From CBDDBX01 sp965225955 (lineage in GTDB: Bacteria; Acidobacteriota; Aminicenantia; UBA2199), in contig CBDDBX010000015.1 in assembly GCA_965225955.1 (NCBI GenBank), positions 1-64,000 of the forward strand: DNA of 64,000 nucleotides, written 5' to 3'. The position numbers and the translations under genes were made by a program. The notes under the pieces are model-generated. The model was not told where the DNA came from. It saw nothing but the letters and a program-made list of their open reading frames with translations, and made no database searches. This document shows positions 19,979-28,557 of this stretch, piece after piece. Within the stretch, counting starts at the first letter, position 1. Each line of letters opens with the position of its first letter.

Positions 19979-21133
19979 ATGTTTTTTGATAAGAAGTTTT
20001 TCGTTTCAATATTTATATTGTGGATTGCTATTGTAGCACTCCATGCTAATGACTCCGTTAATCTGCTTAGGTTCTATGAGAATAAGAATGATATTATGTT
20101 GTTTGGCTTCATGAATAAGAAAGGAGAAGTTGTAATAAAGACAAAATATCATGATGCAAGAGATTTTAAGGATGGTTTTGCAGCAGTCATGCATGATTCC
20201 AAATGGGGGTTTATAAATACAAAGGGGCAAGTTGTTGTCCCTTTAAAATATGAAGATGTACGATCTTTTAGTGATGGCATGGCCTGTGTTAAGAAAAACA
20301 ATTTGTTTGGGTTTGTTAATACAAAAGGTAAAGAAGTCATACCTTGTAAATATAAAAATACAGGTAACTTCAATTGTGGTTTTACGACAGTTCGTGGCAA
20401 GTACTTCATAGATAAAAGTGACAAGAAGGTTTTTCGGAATGACTTTAAGTGGGTATCTTCTTTTTCTAATGAATATGCTCTGGTTAGTGATGGTAAATAT
20501 GAATCGCTAGTTGATACAAAAGGAAATTGTTTGAAAGGGCTTGAGAGATATAATGTCAAAAGTGATGTTAAAAATGGTTTTTGCGTTGTAGCTTTGAGAG
20601 ATAAAGATACAGCGACGAAAGGTATTGTGAATATCAGTGGTAGAGTAGTTATAGATTGCATTTATGATGATATTCGTCTGTTTTCACAAGGTTTAGCAGC
20701 ATTTAAATTGAAAGGTAAATGGGGCTTTGTTAATTTAAACGGTAAAGTCGCTATTAAGGCTGAATATGAAGATGTACTTGATTTCTCGGAAGGTTATGCT
20801 GGGGTAATGAAAGAAGATAAATGGGGCTTTGTTGATACTTCAGGTAAAGTGATGATAGATCTAGTATATTATTCTGTAGAATCTTTCAAAGAAGGTGTTG
20901 CAGGATATTGTATACATAAAGACTATATCCCTCACTATGGGTTGATTAATAAGAAAGGCAAAAAGGCAATTAAAAAGGAATGGATTCTTGGCTCTCCGGT
21001 AATTGAAAATGGTGTTATTGTAGTAAGGGTTCCGCAGATGGGGTCCGAAGGATCTTGGTTGTACTATGATAAGGCAGGAAAGTTAATTTGGGATGGTGAA
21101 AAGGTTATAAATTCATTTGAAGGTAGAAGATAA
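19979..21133 (+). CDS. WG-repeat protein, candidate immunity partner of the Rhs toxin
   Basis: The chosen start is ATG 19979, 2 nt after the Rhs stop, with an AAAGG site upstream; a longer in-frame start at 19925 lies inside the Rhs gene and is less likely. The product is 384 residues. Residues 1-24 look like a cleavable signal peptide (basic start, then FFVSIFILWIAIVALHA). The rest consists of about seven WG repeats with the pattern K-W-G-F-(I/V)-(N/D)-x-x-G-K-x-(V/A)-I-x-x-x-Y-x-x-(V/A)-x-x-F. Such repeats form a beta-rich scaffold and occur in proteins adjacent to polymorphic toxins. Position, coupling and AT-rich composition matching the toxin tip argue for a dedicated immunity or accessory role. 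An unrelated lateral gene cannot be excluded. Confidence 0.75.
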   Translation: MFFDKKFFVSIFILWIAIVALHANDSVNLLRFYENKNDIMLFGFMNKKGEVVIKTKYHDARDFKDGFAAVMHDSKWGFINTKGQVVVPLKYEDVRSFSDGMACVKKNNLFGFVNTKGKEVIPCKYKNTGNFNCGFTTVRGKYFIDKSDKKVFRNDFKWVSSFSNEYALVSDGKYESLVDTKGNCLKGLERYNVKSDVKNGFCVVALRDKDTATKGIVNISGRVVIDCIYDDIRLFSQGLAAFKLKGKWGFVNLNGKVAIKAEYEDVLDFSEGYAGVMKEDKWGFVDTSGKVMIDLVYYSVESFKEGVAGYCIHKDYIPHYGLINKKGKKAIKKEWILGSPVIENGVIVVRVPQMGSEGSWLYYDKAGKLIWDGEKVINSFEGRR

Positions 21134-21139
21134 AAATAT

Positions 21140-21157
21140 GCCTCGTTGATGCGGGGC
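21140..21157 (+). terminator. Stem-loop after the Rhs/WG genes
   Basis: GCCTCG pairs with CGGGGC (one G-U) over a 6-nt loop, starting 6 nt after the WG gene stop. A T-containing but not strong T-tract follows. A plausible weak terminator. Confidence 0.45.
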
Positions 21158-21207
21158 GTTATGTTCTTTGACTTATTTGTGCTGTGGCTGTGATATTGAT
21201 TTTGTTG

Positions 21208-21336
21208 TGTGCAGAACAATAAGAATTAAGTCAGAATCTTCATTTTAAATTGTGCTGTTTAATTAGGTCAGTATTATAAGGTGACAAGCTGTCGCTTGCT
21301 TCCATCTCCGCCATTAATCGCTGTCGCTCGCCAATA
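21208..21336 (+). repeat. Long direct repeat, left copy
   Basis: This segment recurs in the same orientation at 22638-22754. The best-conserved part is 21272-21324, where only one base differs over 53 (copy 2 at 22702-22754). The outer part, starting at GTGCAGAA, is more diverged. It contains the short palindrome GACAAGCTGTC. The two copies bracket the transposase gene with a period of 1430 bp. Confidence 0.8.
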
Positions 21337-21390
21337 GAAAAGGGGAGTGACAATTTATAAAATGTAACCTGATTTTATGGTCAGGTTACT
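21327..21390 (+). repeat. Dispersed intergenic repeat, copy A, with perfect hairpin
   Basis: This 64-bp segment aligns without gaps to 29067-29130 at about 80 % identity and more loosely to 31974-32027 and 32802-32845. It ends in a perfect inverted repeat GTAACCTGA/TCAGGTTAC at 21364-21389. It lies next to the transposase and may mark its left end. Confidence 0.6.
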
Positions 21391-22627
21391 TAAAAAATCT
21401 TTGATAATTTTGTATTAAATCGAGGATTTAAGATGAATTTTTGAGTTTGAAATAGACTGGTGGTATGTCTGAAAATTCCTGTATGTAGCTATTCAGTTAT
21501 GCTGATTCTTTCCAGATATATTTATGATGCAATCCTCCGATCTTAGGAATTGCAATTACTTTGTCTTTGGGTGAGGACTTGTTTCTTATCTCTCTTGTGT
21601 TTGGTGAATCTTTTTGAAGTGAATAGTGGGTTCGATCGTTGTTATAGTATTGAACGTATTCATTGAGAAGTATTTCCAGATGCTTCTGGTTCATGATGAT
21701 GACATTGTTTAGCAGTTCTCTTCTGACATTTCCTACAAAGCGTTCTGCAAATCCATTCTGCCAGGGCGATCGGGCCGTTATCCTTTTGTGGGTTATTTCT
21801 AATTCAGAAAGTGCTACCTTTACATTCTTTTTAAACTTCGGATCATTGTCAGAGATCAGATACTTTGGTTTTGCTGTTTTTGAATAGGTTGCTTTTAGTT
21901 GCTTTGCTACAAAAGCTGAATCAGGATTTTTGCTAACTGATATGTGAACGATTTGTCTGCTTTCATGTGAGATTACAAAAAAAACGTACAACTGACTAAA
22001 GAATAGTGTCGGAACTGAAAAGAAGTCGATAGCATGTATTGCCTTTGCCTGATTTTTCAGGAAAGTGCTCCAGCTGTTAGATGGCTTCCTGTCTTTAAGT
22101 TCCCGAATATATCTTGAAACAGTTCTCTCAGAGACCTCATAACCCAGTTTTAAAAGTTCACCGTGAATACGGGGAGCACACCAGTTATTATTTTCACGAT
22201 ACATCTGCTTGATAAGCTTAATAATCTCTCTTTTAGTTTTGCGATTGTTTCCATAATATCTTGATTTTCTTCTCCAGTAGTTTCGAAAACCTGCACGATG
22301 CCACTCCGCTACTGTTTTAGGTTTTACAATGTGAATGTATTTCTTCCAACCATCCAGAAATTTACTGAATAATACAAATGTCAACCGATCAATTATCTTC
22401 ACTTCAGGTTTTTTATTATAACGTTTATATAGATATAGCTGCTGATCCTGAAGAATGAGTTTTGAAACCAGAACAGATCTACGGATGAAATAGTAGTTGA
22501 TATGACGGATAATTCTTAAAATACGATTAAAATTATGAAGCATTACAGCATCCTTACTTTTATTGAGAAAGAGAATTGTAGCAAATGGAATTTTCTTTCT
22601 TTATTCAGGGTGTATTTTGGTAACCTG
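21382..22627 (-). mobile_element. Probable insertion element around the rve-type transposase
   Basis: The transposase gene is bracketed by CAGGTTAC (21382-21389) and the complementary GGTAACCTG (22619-22627), which could be short terminal inverted repeats of an element of about 1.25 kb. No target duplication is visible, and the left TIR is also an arm of a perfect hairpin, so the boundaries are uncertain. The long direct repeats outside it are far too long to be target-site duplications. Confidence 0.45.
21497..22543 (-). CDS. Transposase with rve/DDE integrase core
   Basis: A 348-residue protein. About residues 80-145 carry a helix-turn-helix-like region (KTVAEWHRAGFRNYW, then CAPRIHGELLKLGYEVSERT). 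About 168-300 carry an RNase H-fold integrase core with D173 (AIDFF), D232/D234 (SDNDPKF) and E267 (GFAERF), the expected D...D-x(about 34)-E arrangement. The C-terminal GGLHHKYIW end is typical of a widespread integrase-core family found in environmental genomes. The frame is intact and full length. The + strand around it shows only shadow frames. It lies alone between direct repeats at the left end of the accessory stretch. Confidence 0.88.
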   Translation of the reverse strand: MLHNFNRILRIIRHINYYFIRRSVLVSKLILQDQQLYLYKRYNKKPEVKIIDRLTFVLFSKFLDGWKKYIHIVKPKTVAEWHRAGFRNYWRRKSRYYGNNRKTKREIIKLIKQMYRENNNWCAPRIHGELLKLGYEVSERTVSRYIRELKDRKPSNSWSTFLKNQAKAIHAIDFFSVPTLFFSQLYVFFVISHESRQIVHISVSKNPDSAFVAKQLKATYSKTAKPKYLISDNDPKFKKNVKVALSELEITHKRITARSPWQNGFAERFVGNVRRELLNNVIIMNQKHLEILLNEYVQYYNNDRTHYSLQKDSPNTREIRNKSSPKDKVIAIPKIGGLHHKYIWKESA

Positions 22628-22637
22628 TTATTAAATT

Positions 22638-22754
22638 TGTGCAGAATAATAAGAATTAAGGCTGAATCTTTATCTTTGATTGTGTAGTTCTTTGAAGTCG
22701 TTATTATAAGGTGACAAGCTGTCACTTGCTTCCATCTCCGCCATTAATCGCTGT
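22638..22754 (+). repeat. Long direct repeat, right copy
   Basis: Second copy of the repeat at 21208-21336, in the same orientation. Similarity decays after 22754, where the left copy continues into the dispersed repeat and this copy does not. Confidence 0.8.
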
Positions 22755-23286
22755 TCGCAAGCTCACTGCTCATGCGGAGAGGAAAGATAAAAGGAAGTAC
22801 TCACTATTCGTCAATAGTGAGATATTTCCACCAAATAATGTTTTGCATGCCTTCAAACAAAGAAAAAACATGAAAATCGTTTATCAAAGATATTTTATCA
22901 GATCAGAATTTTTATTGTAATTATTTGTTTGGTGGAAGTGCCAGAGTTGAGGAAAGTCAGAGATTTATCACAATTCTTTGGAAAACCCTTCGGGTTTCCT
23001 ACATTCCCACATTATCATCTTCAATAGATTGCTAATTATCAAATTAAGGGGGAGTAAAGCTTAATATTTATCTATGATAATTTTGTAGAATATATACCTA
23101 TCTTACGATGAAAGTGTGGAAGATAACAATTAATACTTGCTGTTGTTGATTTATGACCATTTTGACCTTCAAAGAAATTTAAACCATATGAAAAACTGAC
23201 TGGCCAGGTGGGTAATAATGGATATGAAGCTATGATAATTAATAATAGCTATATCATTCTTATGATGTAAGTGTGCTAGGTAATAT
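22755..23286. other. Gene-free stretch with a UUCG-type hairpin and a weak direct repeat
   Basis: No convincing gene. A stem-loop at 22980-22999 (GGAAAACCC / GGGTTTCC around TTC, with one bulged base) resembles a factor-independent terminator but lacks a T-tract. A diverged direct repeat of about 53 bp occurs at 23073-23126 and 23231-23283, sharing TATGATAATT and 21 of 26 bases in its second half. Confidence 0.5.
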
Positions 23287-23976
23287 CTACCATTCCCATT
23301 CAATTATGTATTTAGTACCAACTTTGGGTTTGGAGATTGATAAATGAAAAGAACTCGAATTGTTGCTTTTTGCAGGATCAGTAATTCTTTCGATTTTTTC
23401 ACCTCTTGCAACGTAAGCTTTTAAATCGATGGGTCTTCTTTCTTTTGGAAAAGTTAAGTTAAAAATAATCTGATTAGCTTTGTATGTGACAATATTTGTT
23501 ATGCTTTCGTTCGTATTTGTATAGGAATTGTTAAACACTATGTCCAGGCTGTGATTAATTATTTCCCCTTTAGCTAAAGGGGTTTTAAAGGAAGTGTATA
23601 CTGTTTGGGTTCCTCCTTCATCTATTATGTCAATCATTTTTCCAATATTTGTTCGAATAAATTCTAAAGTACCTGATGCTGAGAAGTTACGATCCACAAT
23701 TGTTGTAACATTTTTTTCTTTTACCTTGAAAATTTTCTCTTTTTTTAATGAAACTTTTTTTCCATGTTTGTCTAAAAATTTATATGATAAAATTATTTTA
23801 TCAAAAGATAGTGGAAAGGAGAAAATCTCTCTTAAAGCAAAGACTAAAATAATAATGAATACTATAAAAACCAATATCGCACTTACATATTTTTGGTCAA
23901 CTACCAACAGAACGAAGCTAGTCAAGCTAATTAAAATCCCAGCAAAATCAATAGTTAATTTTAGATAGTTGTTCAT
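23287..23976 (-). CDS. Unknown protein with two N-terminal membrane segments and a beta-rich domain
   Basis: 229 residues. Two hydrophobic helices (about 7-27 and 30-50, separated by VDQKY) are followed by a predominantly beta-strand domain ending in GTKYIIEWEW. I do not recognise the family with certainty. The two-helix anchor plus beta-domain plan is reminiscent of membrane effectors in bacterial conflict systems, but that is only a shape comparison. Its start codon overlaps the stop of the upstream C39-like peptidase gene by 1 nt (TAATG), so the two are translationally coupled and presumably act together. The DNA is AT-rich relative to the flanking backbone. Confidence 0.7.
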   Translation of the reverse strand: MNNYLKLTIDFAGILISLTSFVLLVVDQKYVSAILVFIVFIIILVFALREIFSFPLSFDKIILSYKFLDKHGKKVSLKKEKIFKVKEKNVTTIVDRNFSASGTLEFIRTNIGKMIDIIDEGGTQTVYTSFKTPLAKGEIINHSLDIVFNNSYTNTNESITNIVTYKANQIIFNLTFPKERRPIDLKAYVARGEKIERITDPAKSNNSSSFHLSISKPKVGTKYIIEWEW

Positions 23977-24632
23977 TATTGGCCTGCTCTTTTTTTTATT
24001 GCAATTATATTTCGTGAAGCAATATCAGGATATGACCACGCTAAATCGAAATCATTTATAGAGTATTTACATGATTTTCTTGGGGGTAATCCTGGATCAT
24101 GAAAATGAATATTGTTTTCATCTATTCCATATACTAACACAAAATGACCGGCATAACCTTTGCAATTTACTAGTGCTTTAGAATTAACATTGCATATAAT
24201 TAGATAACCTTGTTTTAGAACGGTATCAATTGTGTTGTAATTAGGAGTTACAATATTTGTGTGATGAGTTTTTACAAGTTGTTCTGAAACAACCATTTCG
24301 TATTTAAGGTCACAATTTCTCTGCTGTTCTTGCGCAATTGTTTCACCATATTTTTCTTTAATATATTTAACTCCCATTTTGGCAAAAGATTTATGATCGA
24401 ATTGTTGGTAAAGTTCTACATCAAACCCAAATTTTTTTAATTTAAGAATTGCTTGTGTTGGCCATGTCCAGCAACCATTGTTTTTGCCAGTTATTTTTTC
24501 TAGTTGTTTCCAAGTAAATGTTTGAGAAGGTAGAAAAAAGCTCAAGACCATTTTTAATACAGCTTCAAAACAATACGAGTTTTCATGATTTGGAAAGAAG
24601 GGGACAATTTTACTTGTTGTTTTTTTAGACAT
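23976..24632 (-). CDS. C39-like papain-fold cysteine peptidase
   Basis: 218 residues with no signal peptide or membrane segment. The order of residues fits the C39/papain-like fold: nucleophile C21 in ENSYCFEAVLKMVL, H163 in AGHFVLVYG, and D179 in HFHDPG. CWTWPTQAI at about 54-62 resembles the loop region found in free-standing C39-like proteins. There is no ABC transporter domain, unlike bacteriocin exporters. It is the first gene of a two-gene unit with the membrane protein at 23287-23976. It could be a toxin, an effector protease or a processing enzyme. The context (accessory, AT-rich, next to defence-type genes) favours a conflict role, but the sequence does not prove it. Confidence 0.72.
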   Translation of the reverse strand: MSKKTTSKIVPFFPNHENSYCFEAVLKMVLSFFLPSQTFTWKQLEKITGKNNGCWTWPTQAILKLKKFGFDVELYQQFDHKSFAKMGVKYIKEKYGETIAQEQQRNCDLKYEMVVSEQLVKTHHTNIVTPNYNTIDTVLKQGYLIICNVNSKALVNCKGYAGHFVLVYGIDENNIHFHDPGLPPRKSCKYSINDFDLAWSYPDIASRNIIAIKKRAGQ

Positions 24633-24884
24633 TACTATAATTTTATAAGAAAAAGGTTTTAAATGATATCATCTTGAAGATTATTTTTCTCACTTTTTTT
24701 ATTTCTGGTTTATATATTTTGAGGTGAAGGTAGAAGACTTCTTTTTAAGACAAGTTTAGATTAGAATGACACTGTGAATAGACATGAGTACCTTATTCTC
24801 CGGTATTGATATTGATTAGTGATCTATGGTCATGTATATTTGAACTTGCGTTACTTAGGATTATTAGAAAAGGGAGTGATTTAA

Positions 24885-25376
24885 ATGCTGAAAGTACCTG
24901 AATTATGTTTCACTAAGTGGATGAGTTGGGAACAAGCTTTGCAAAAAGAAGGAGTGGATAATCCGGGAGTTTATTTCATAGCTTTCACTGATAAAGAGTT
25001 GAACAATAAAAAAGTGAGATATGAAGACGTAGTTTATATAGGGTCTGCTGATGATTTAAAAGTGAGATTTGAGGAAAGATTAACATGTAGTATTAATTCA
25101 AGCCCTGATAAGATATATGGTCATTCTGGATTTAATAAGATCCGTGAAGAGTATTCGCACTTACCTTCAAAAGAATTAGTTAAAAGAACTTTTATTTCAG
25201 TGGGTATTGTCAATATAGATGAGCTGGAAGAAGACTTGCTCCTTAATCTAAGAGCCAAAGCGATGGATGATTTCTGTGATGCTGTTCCAGATCTACTCAA
25301 GCCTAAATATAATAGGGTAAAGTATCGCTATCAAAGTAAAGATCCTTTGTTAAAAAAGAGGAAAATTAACCTGTAG
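24885..25376 (+). CDS. GIY-YIG-type nuclease-domain protein
   Basis: 163 residues with an AGGGAG site upstream of ATG 24885. The core shows GVY (residues 28-30) in NPGVYFIAF and YIG (51-53) in VVYIGSADDLKVRFEERL, with R61 at the position of the catalytic Arg helix. This is the classic order of a GIY-YIG domain. The C-terminal tail is Lys-rich (about 140-163), consistent with nucleic-acid binding. No second domain is present. It stands alone and is followed after about 57 nt by an attC-like palindrome, so it could be an integron-type cassette gene. Single-domain GIY-YIG proteins occur as repair, mobile-element and defence nucleases. Confidence 0.72.
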   Translation: MLKVPELCFTKWMSWEQALQKEGVDNPGVYFIAFTDKELNNKKVRYEDVVYIGSADDLKVRFEERLTCSINSSPDKIYGHSGFNKIREEYSHLPSKELVKRTFISVGIVNIDELEEDLLLNLRAKAMDDFCDAVPDLLKPKYNRVKYRYQSKDPLLKKRKINL

Positions 25377-26100
25377 ATAATTGTAAACTAGGAAACAGCC
25401 TATATATCAAGGTGTTTCATTTTCTGTATAACATTGTTTAACAAACGGCTAAAAGGGAGAATTCCGTAAAGTTTCTCTATTAAGCTGTTTCAGGGTTGTT
25501 TAACATTTTGGGAGGCGGCCGCAGAGTGCGTTGGGTGTATTGTATTTTTGCCTTTCTTGATATATCAGTGTGGGGGGAGTTTCTTTTGTGATCTGAAGAG
25601 GGACAAAAGTTTGGCCTCTTCAGAGCTGAAAAGAGTGACTTCAATGTTTGGTTTTTTCTGGTTTTGCTTGGCCTGATTTTTTGAGCGATGAGAACGTACT
25701 GTGGAGAACAAACAGTACTTTCAATAATAACCTATATGCCTGTAAATAGTTTCTACCCGCCAGACGATTTGTAGAACAGGTTTTGTTTACATAGAATCTC
25801 TGAAAGTCTTTCTATTATACGCCCATCTCTTTAACCAGCTAAAGCATCTCTGCGAAGCAGAGTGCACGGGAGTAACGTTCAGATAAAAGTGGTTAGTCTG
25901 GCATCAGTTGGAAGTGTTAGTTTTTACTTCTTTGAGGTTTTGTTTTGGGATTTTTCTTCTTGTTTTTGTTTCTTCAGATCTCTTTTGAGCATACGGATTT
26001 CAGATTCAGCTTTCCAGATCTTAATTATCAGTTTGAATGTTTATTTAAGCTCTTTGAACATTTATCTAAATATGTACTAGCTTATTCAATGCTCATTTAA
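25377..26100. other. Gene-free stretch of about 720 bp
   Basis: Apart from the palindromic element at 25434-25505 I see no gene here. A 72-codon open frame at 25862-26080 is Phe/Ser/Leu-rich, has no ribosome site and looks like chance. The TGCGAAGCAG fragment near 25851 belongs to a short local palindrome. Confidence 0.5.
25434..25505 (+). repeat. attC-like imperfect palindrome
   Basis: The decamer TTGTTTAACA occurs at both ends (25434-25443 and 25496-25505). The sequence between them is partly self-complementary (for example GGCT/AGCTG and GGGAGAA/TTTCTC). The left box GTTTAAC fits the RYYYAAC consensus of integron attC sites and is followed by AACAAACGGCT, which resembles the start of Vibrio VCR attC repeats. 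The right box GTTTAAC departs by one base from GTTRRRY. It sits directly behind the GIY-YIG gene, the expected place in a gene cassette. No integrase gene is in the window. Confidence 0.35.
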
Positions 26101-28464
26101 TTAGAAATATAAATCAATAATTCTATGTATTATTGGGTGAAAAACACAATAATTTCTTCTTGTGCTATCTGAGAGTAAGATTTTAAGTTTAGATGTTGGG
26201 TTTCTCAAAGTATTCCACTTAACTACTTCATTATTTTCCATTAAAGAAATTACTTCACTATCTAGTAAATATGAAAAAAAACTATTCAAATGATCTGGTT
26301 TCATTAATGAGCTTATAATTGCTTGTAAATTAGATATAGGTATTTTTTCTTTATTGTTATTTATATTTCTTAAATGACTCATAAAATCGTCAAAATCGAC
26401 TTCATATGTAAGTGCAATAAATTCTGCTTTTAATGAATCAATTAAATGGTTGGCATAATATTGAAGAGATTCATTAAAAGTTCGTGAATCTATTTTATCT
26501 CGATTAAGGCATCTTGCATTTTCAAAAAAATTATTAAAGATAAAAATATAGTCTCTTGGTCTTAGATATACATACTTATTGATTTTGGCAACAAGTTCTC
26601 TAATGGTGAAGCTATCATCAAGAGTATCTACTATATTTTCAATTTCATTCTCTTGTAATCTAGAGTTTATTAAACGCAAGAGAGTTTCTCTATGCCACTT
26701 CAAATAGATGATTTTAATTTTATCTTTTTCTGTAATTTGATCTTTAAAGGAATCATAAAGATCTTTCCTGATAAATAAGTTGATCGAGTAATTTTGAAAC
26801 TTTTGAGTAAAGATTGAAGAACAAACATCGTGTAAATTAAATAATATGAGTGATATAATTTGATTGTTAGTTTTAATGCTAATGTTTTTATCCAACCCAT
26901 CAAAATTTAGTTGCAATCTTACTTTAGAATCGATTAGATAGGTAATTACATTTTTGCGTAACTCAACAATATTAAGGCTATAGAATTCATCTTGTATACT
27001 CTTTATATCTGATATTCCTTTACTTTTGAGATTACTGAAAATATTGACAATTTTCTCAGTTACAGTCATATTGTCGTTTATCAGATTAATTCTGTTACAG
27101 AATTTTTTAAATTTATCTTCTATATCTGTTCTATCATAAGGATTTTTTTGTTCTATGTATTTTAATATTTCTTTTGCAATTATTAGCAACAATATATACT
27201 TCCAAAATGCTTGAGCAATTTTATTCATATTGTTTTCTGTTTCAAAGGTTATGATCAGATCATACAAATCATTTAAATTATATTTGTCAAACATCTGAAA
27301 AATATTTAATCGTTCAGAATTGCTCTTTTCTTCTCTTAGCTTTTGAAAAATTGCACTTTTACCGGTTCCTTTTCTACCAACTATAAGTTTATAGCCAAGT
27401 TTTTTTATTTGACTGTATTCAGTTGTTTCTATAAAAGTGTTGTTGAGAAATTTAAAATCATTTTCAGCAACATGTTCTCCAAGGTCAATTTCATTGAATG
27501 ACGTTCTTGTCTTGGTATTAAGTGTGTCAAGGTATGAATTAATTATAGAGATGTTGTTAGAAATTAAATTCAAAAAACTATTCACAAGTTTTTGTGCTTT
27601 TTTCGGACTTGAATATTCATCTATAATGGAGATGATATCAGATGGTTTGAGTGATTCTGAAGAATTAATTAATAAAACTCTTCTGCCTGTCCCAATAGCC
27701 ATACCAGCGACAAGAGCACATTTAAGAAAGTGAGAATAATTTTCTGAATAATTTGATCTACCTAGATCTATAATAACTGCATAAGATTTTTTAATTTGTT
27801 TAATGTACCAGCTAATTTTATTGTTGTCTTCCCTTGAGTTATCTGTGATAACATCTAAATTGCTATTTGATAGTTCTTTATCTATTCTATCTGATATATT
27901 AATGTCATCTATATTCTTAATATAAAAAAGATTATTACATTCAATTTTGAAGTCATCACTTAGAATGTCATTATGTTCAAATTTCAATATAGTTGTTGCA
28001 TTGGCTTTTTCCCAAAATCTTTTCTTCAATACTTTCTCAGCAAGTCTATTGTTTTTATATTTCCCTATTCCAATACCTAGCAATGGATTTAAGTATCTCT
28101 CTATATCTTTATAATCAAAACTTTCATTAACTGTTGGGAATATTTTTTTATTAAGTGATATTGAATATCCGTATTCGAAAACAACATTAAAGTTCAAATC
28201 AGATAATTCAACCATTATTGCTTTAGATGTAGATATTTTTTGGCATATTTCGCAAAATATCATATTGTTCTCAATATTTAAATCAGATTCCCATGATAGC
28301 CATTTAATAGATGACAGTTCGTTCAGTTTTTTTATTGATGATCTGATTTGTGCTAAATGCTTGGCATCTCTACTTGAATATGCTGTAAAAACTGTATCTT
28401 CATCATTCAAATTTATTTTACAAATATCTCCTTTGATTTGGCAATATTTCTCTATCGATCTCAT
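26101..28464 (-). CDS. TIR-like/P-loop (Sll1717-type) STAND ATPase, probable defence protein
   Basis: 787 residues. About 22-112 and 160-290 look like two Rossmann-type (TIR-like) sensor/nucleosidase-like domains: the first has FTAYSSRDAKHL and NVVFEYGYSISLNKKIF (E97 in the usual acidic position), the second VIIDLGRSNYS and CALVAGMAIGTGRRVLLI. A P-loop NTPase follows with Walker A GRKGTGKS (363-370) and Walker B LQLNFDGLD (517-525), as in Sll1717-type ATPases, then a winged-helix-like C-terminal region ending in FHPIIHRIIDLYF. This plan (effector-like domain plus STAND-type ATPase) is typical of anti-phage proteins. It lies 93 nt downstream of, and on the same strand as, an XRE regulator gene. 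AT-rich, so probably acquired. Catalytic competence of the TIR-like domains cannot be judged by eye. Confidence 0.75.
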   Translation of the reverse strand: MRSIEKYCQIKGDICKINLNDEDTVFTAYSSRDAKHLAQIRSSIKKLNELSSIKWLSWESDLNIENNMIFCEICQKISTSKAIMVELSDLNFNVVFEYGYSISLNKKIFPTVNESFDYKDIERYLNPLLGIGIGKYKNNRLAEKVLKKRFWEKANATTILKFEHNDILSDDFKIECNNLFYIKNIDDINISDRIDKELSNSNLDVITDNSREDNNKISWYIKQIKKSYAVIIDLGRSNYSENYSHFLKCALVAGMAIGTGRRVLLINSSESLKPSDIISIIDEYSSPKKAQKLVNSFLNLISNNISIINSYLDTLNTKTRTSFNEIDLGEHVAENDFKFLNNTFIETTEYSQIKKLGYKLIVGRKGTGKSAIFQKLREEKSNSERLNIFQMFDKYNLNDLYDLIITFETENNMNKIAQAFWKYILLLIIAKEILKYIEQKNPYDRTDIEDKFKKFCNRINLINDNMTVTEKIVNIFSNLKSKGISDIKSIQDEFYSLNIVELRKNVITYLIDSKVRLQLNFDGLDKNISIKTNNQIISLILFNLHDVCSSIFTQKFQNYSINLFIRKDLYDSFKDQITEKDKIKIIYLKWHRETLLRLINSRLQENEIENIVDTLDDSFTIRELVAKINKYVYLRPRDYIFIFNNFFENARCLNRDKIDSRTFNESLQYYANHLIDSLKAEFIALTYEVDFDDFMSHLRNINNNKEKIPISNLQAIISSLMKPDHLNSFFSYLLDSEVISLMENNEVVKWNTLRNPTSKLKILLSDSTRRNYCVFHPIIHRIIDLYF

Positions 28465-28557
28465 TATATCCCCATCAAAAAACTAGAAAGATAATTGTAG
28501 TAGGTTATAGAAAATAATTCGGTCATGTAAATTCTCCTTTTGCCAATTATTATTTAT

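Noticed and set aside
20149..20661. Antisense frame of 170 codons in the WG-repeat gene
   Set aside because: It is the complement of regular WG repeats, with no domain and no start signal.
22543..22725. 60-codon frame upstream of the transposase
   Set aside because: It runs into the direct repeat, has no ribosome site, and does not join the transposase in a frameshift arrangement typical of IS3-type elements.
21208..22754. CRISPR-like repeats
   Set aside because: There are only two long copies separated by a transposase gene, with no regular spacers and no cas genes.
23976..24632. C39-like peptidase as the graspetide leader protease
   Set aside because: It lacks an ABC exporter, lies 24 kb away, and is coupled to an unrelated membrane protein.
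25862..26080. Possible small gene of 72 codons
   Set aside because: Low-complexity Phe/Ser/Leu composition, no ribosome site, no conserved pattern.
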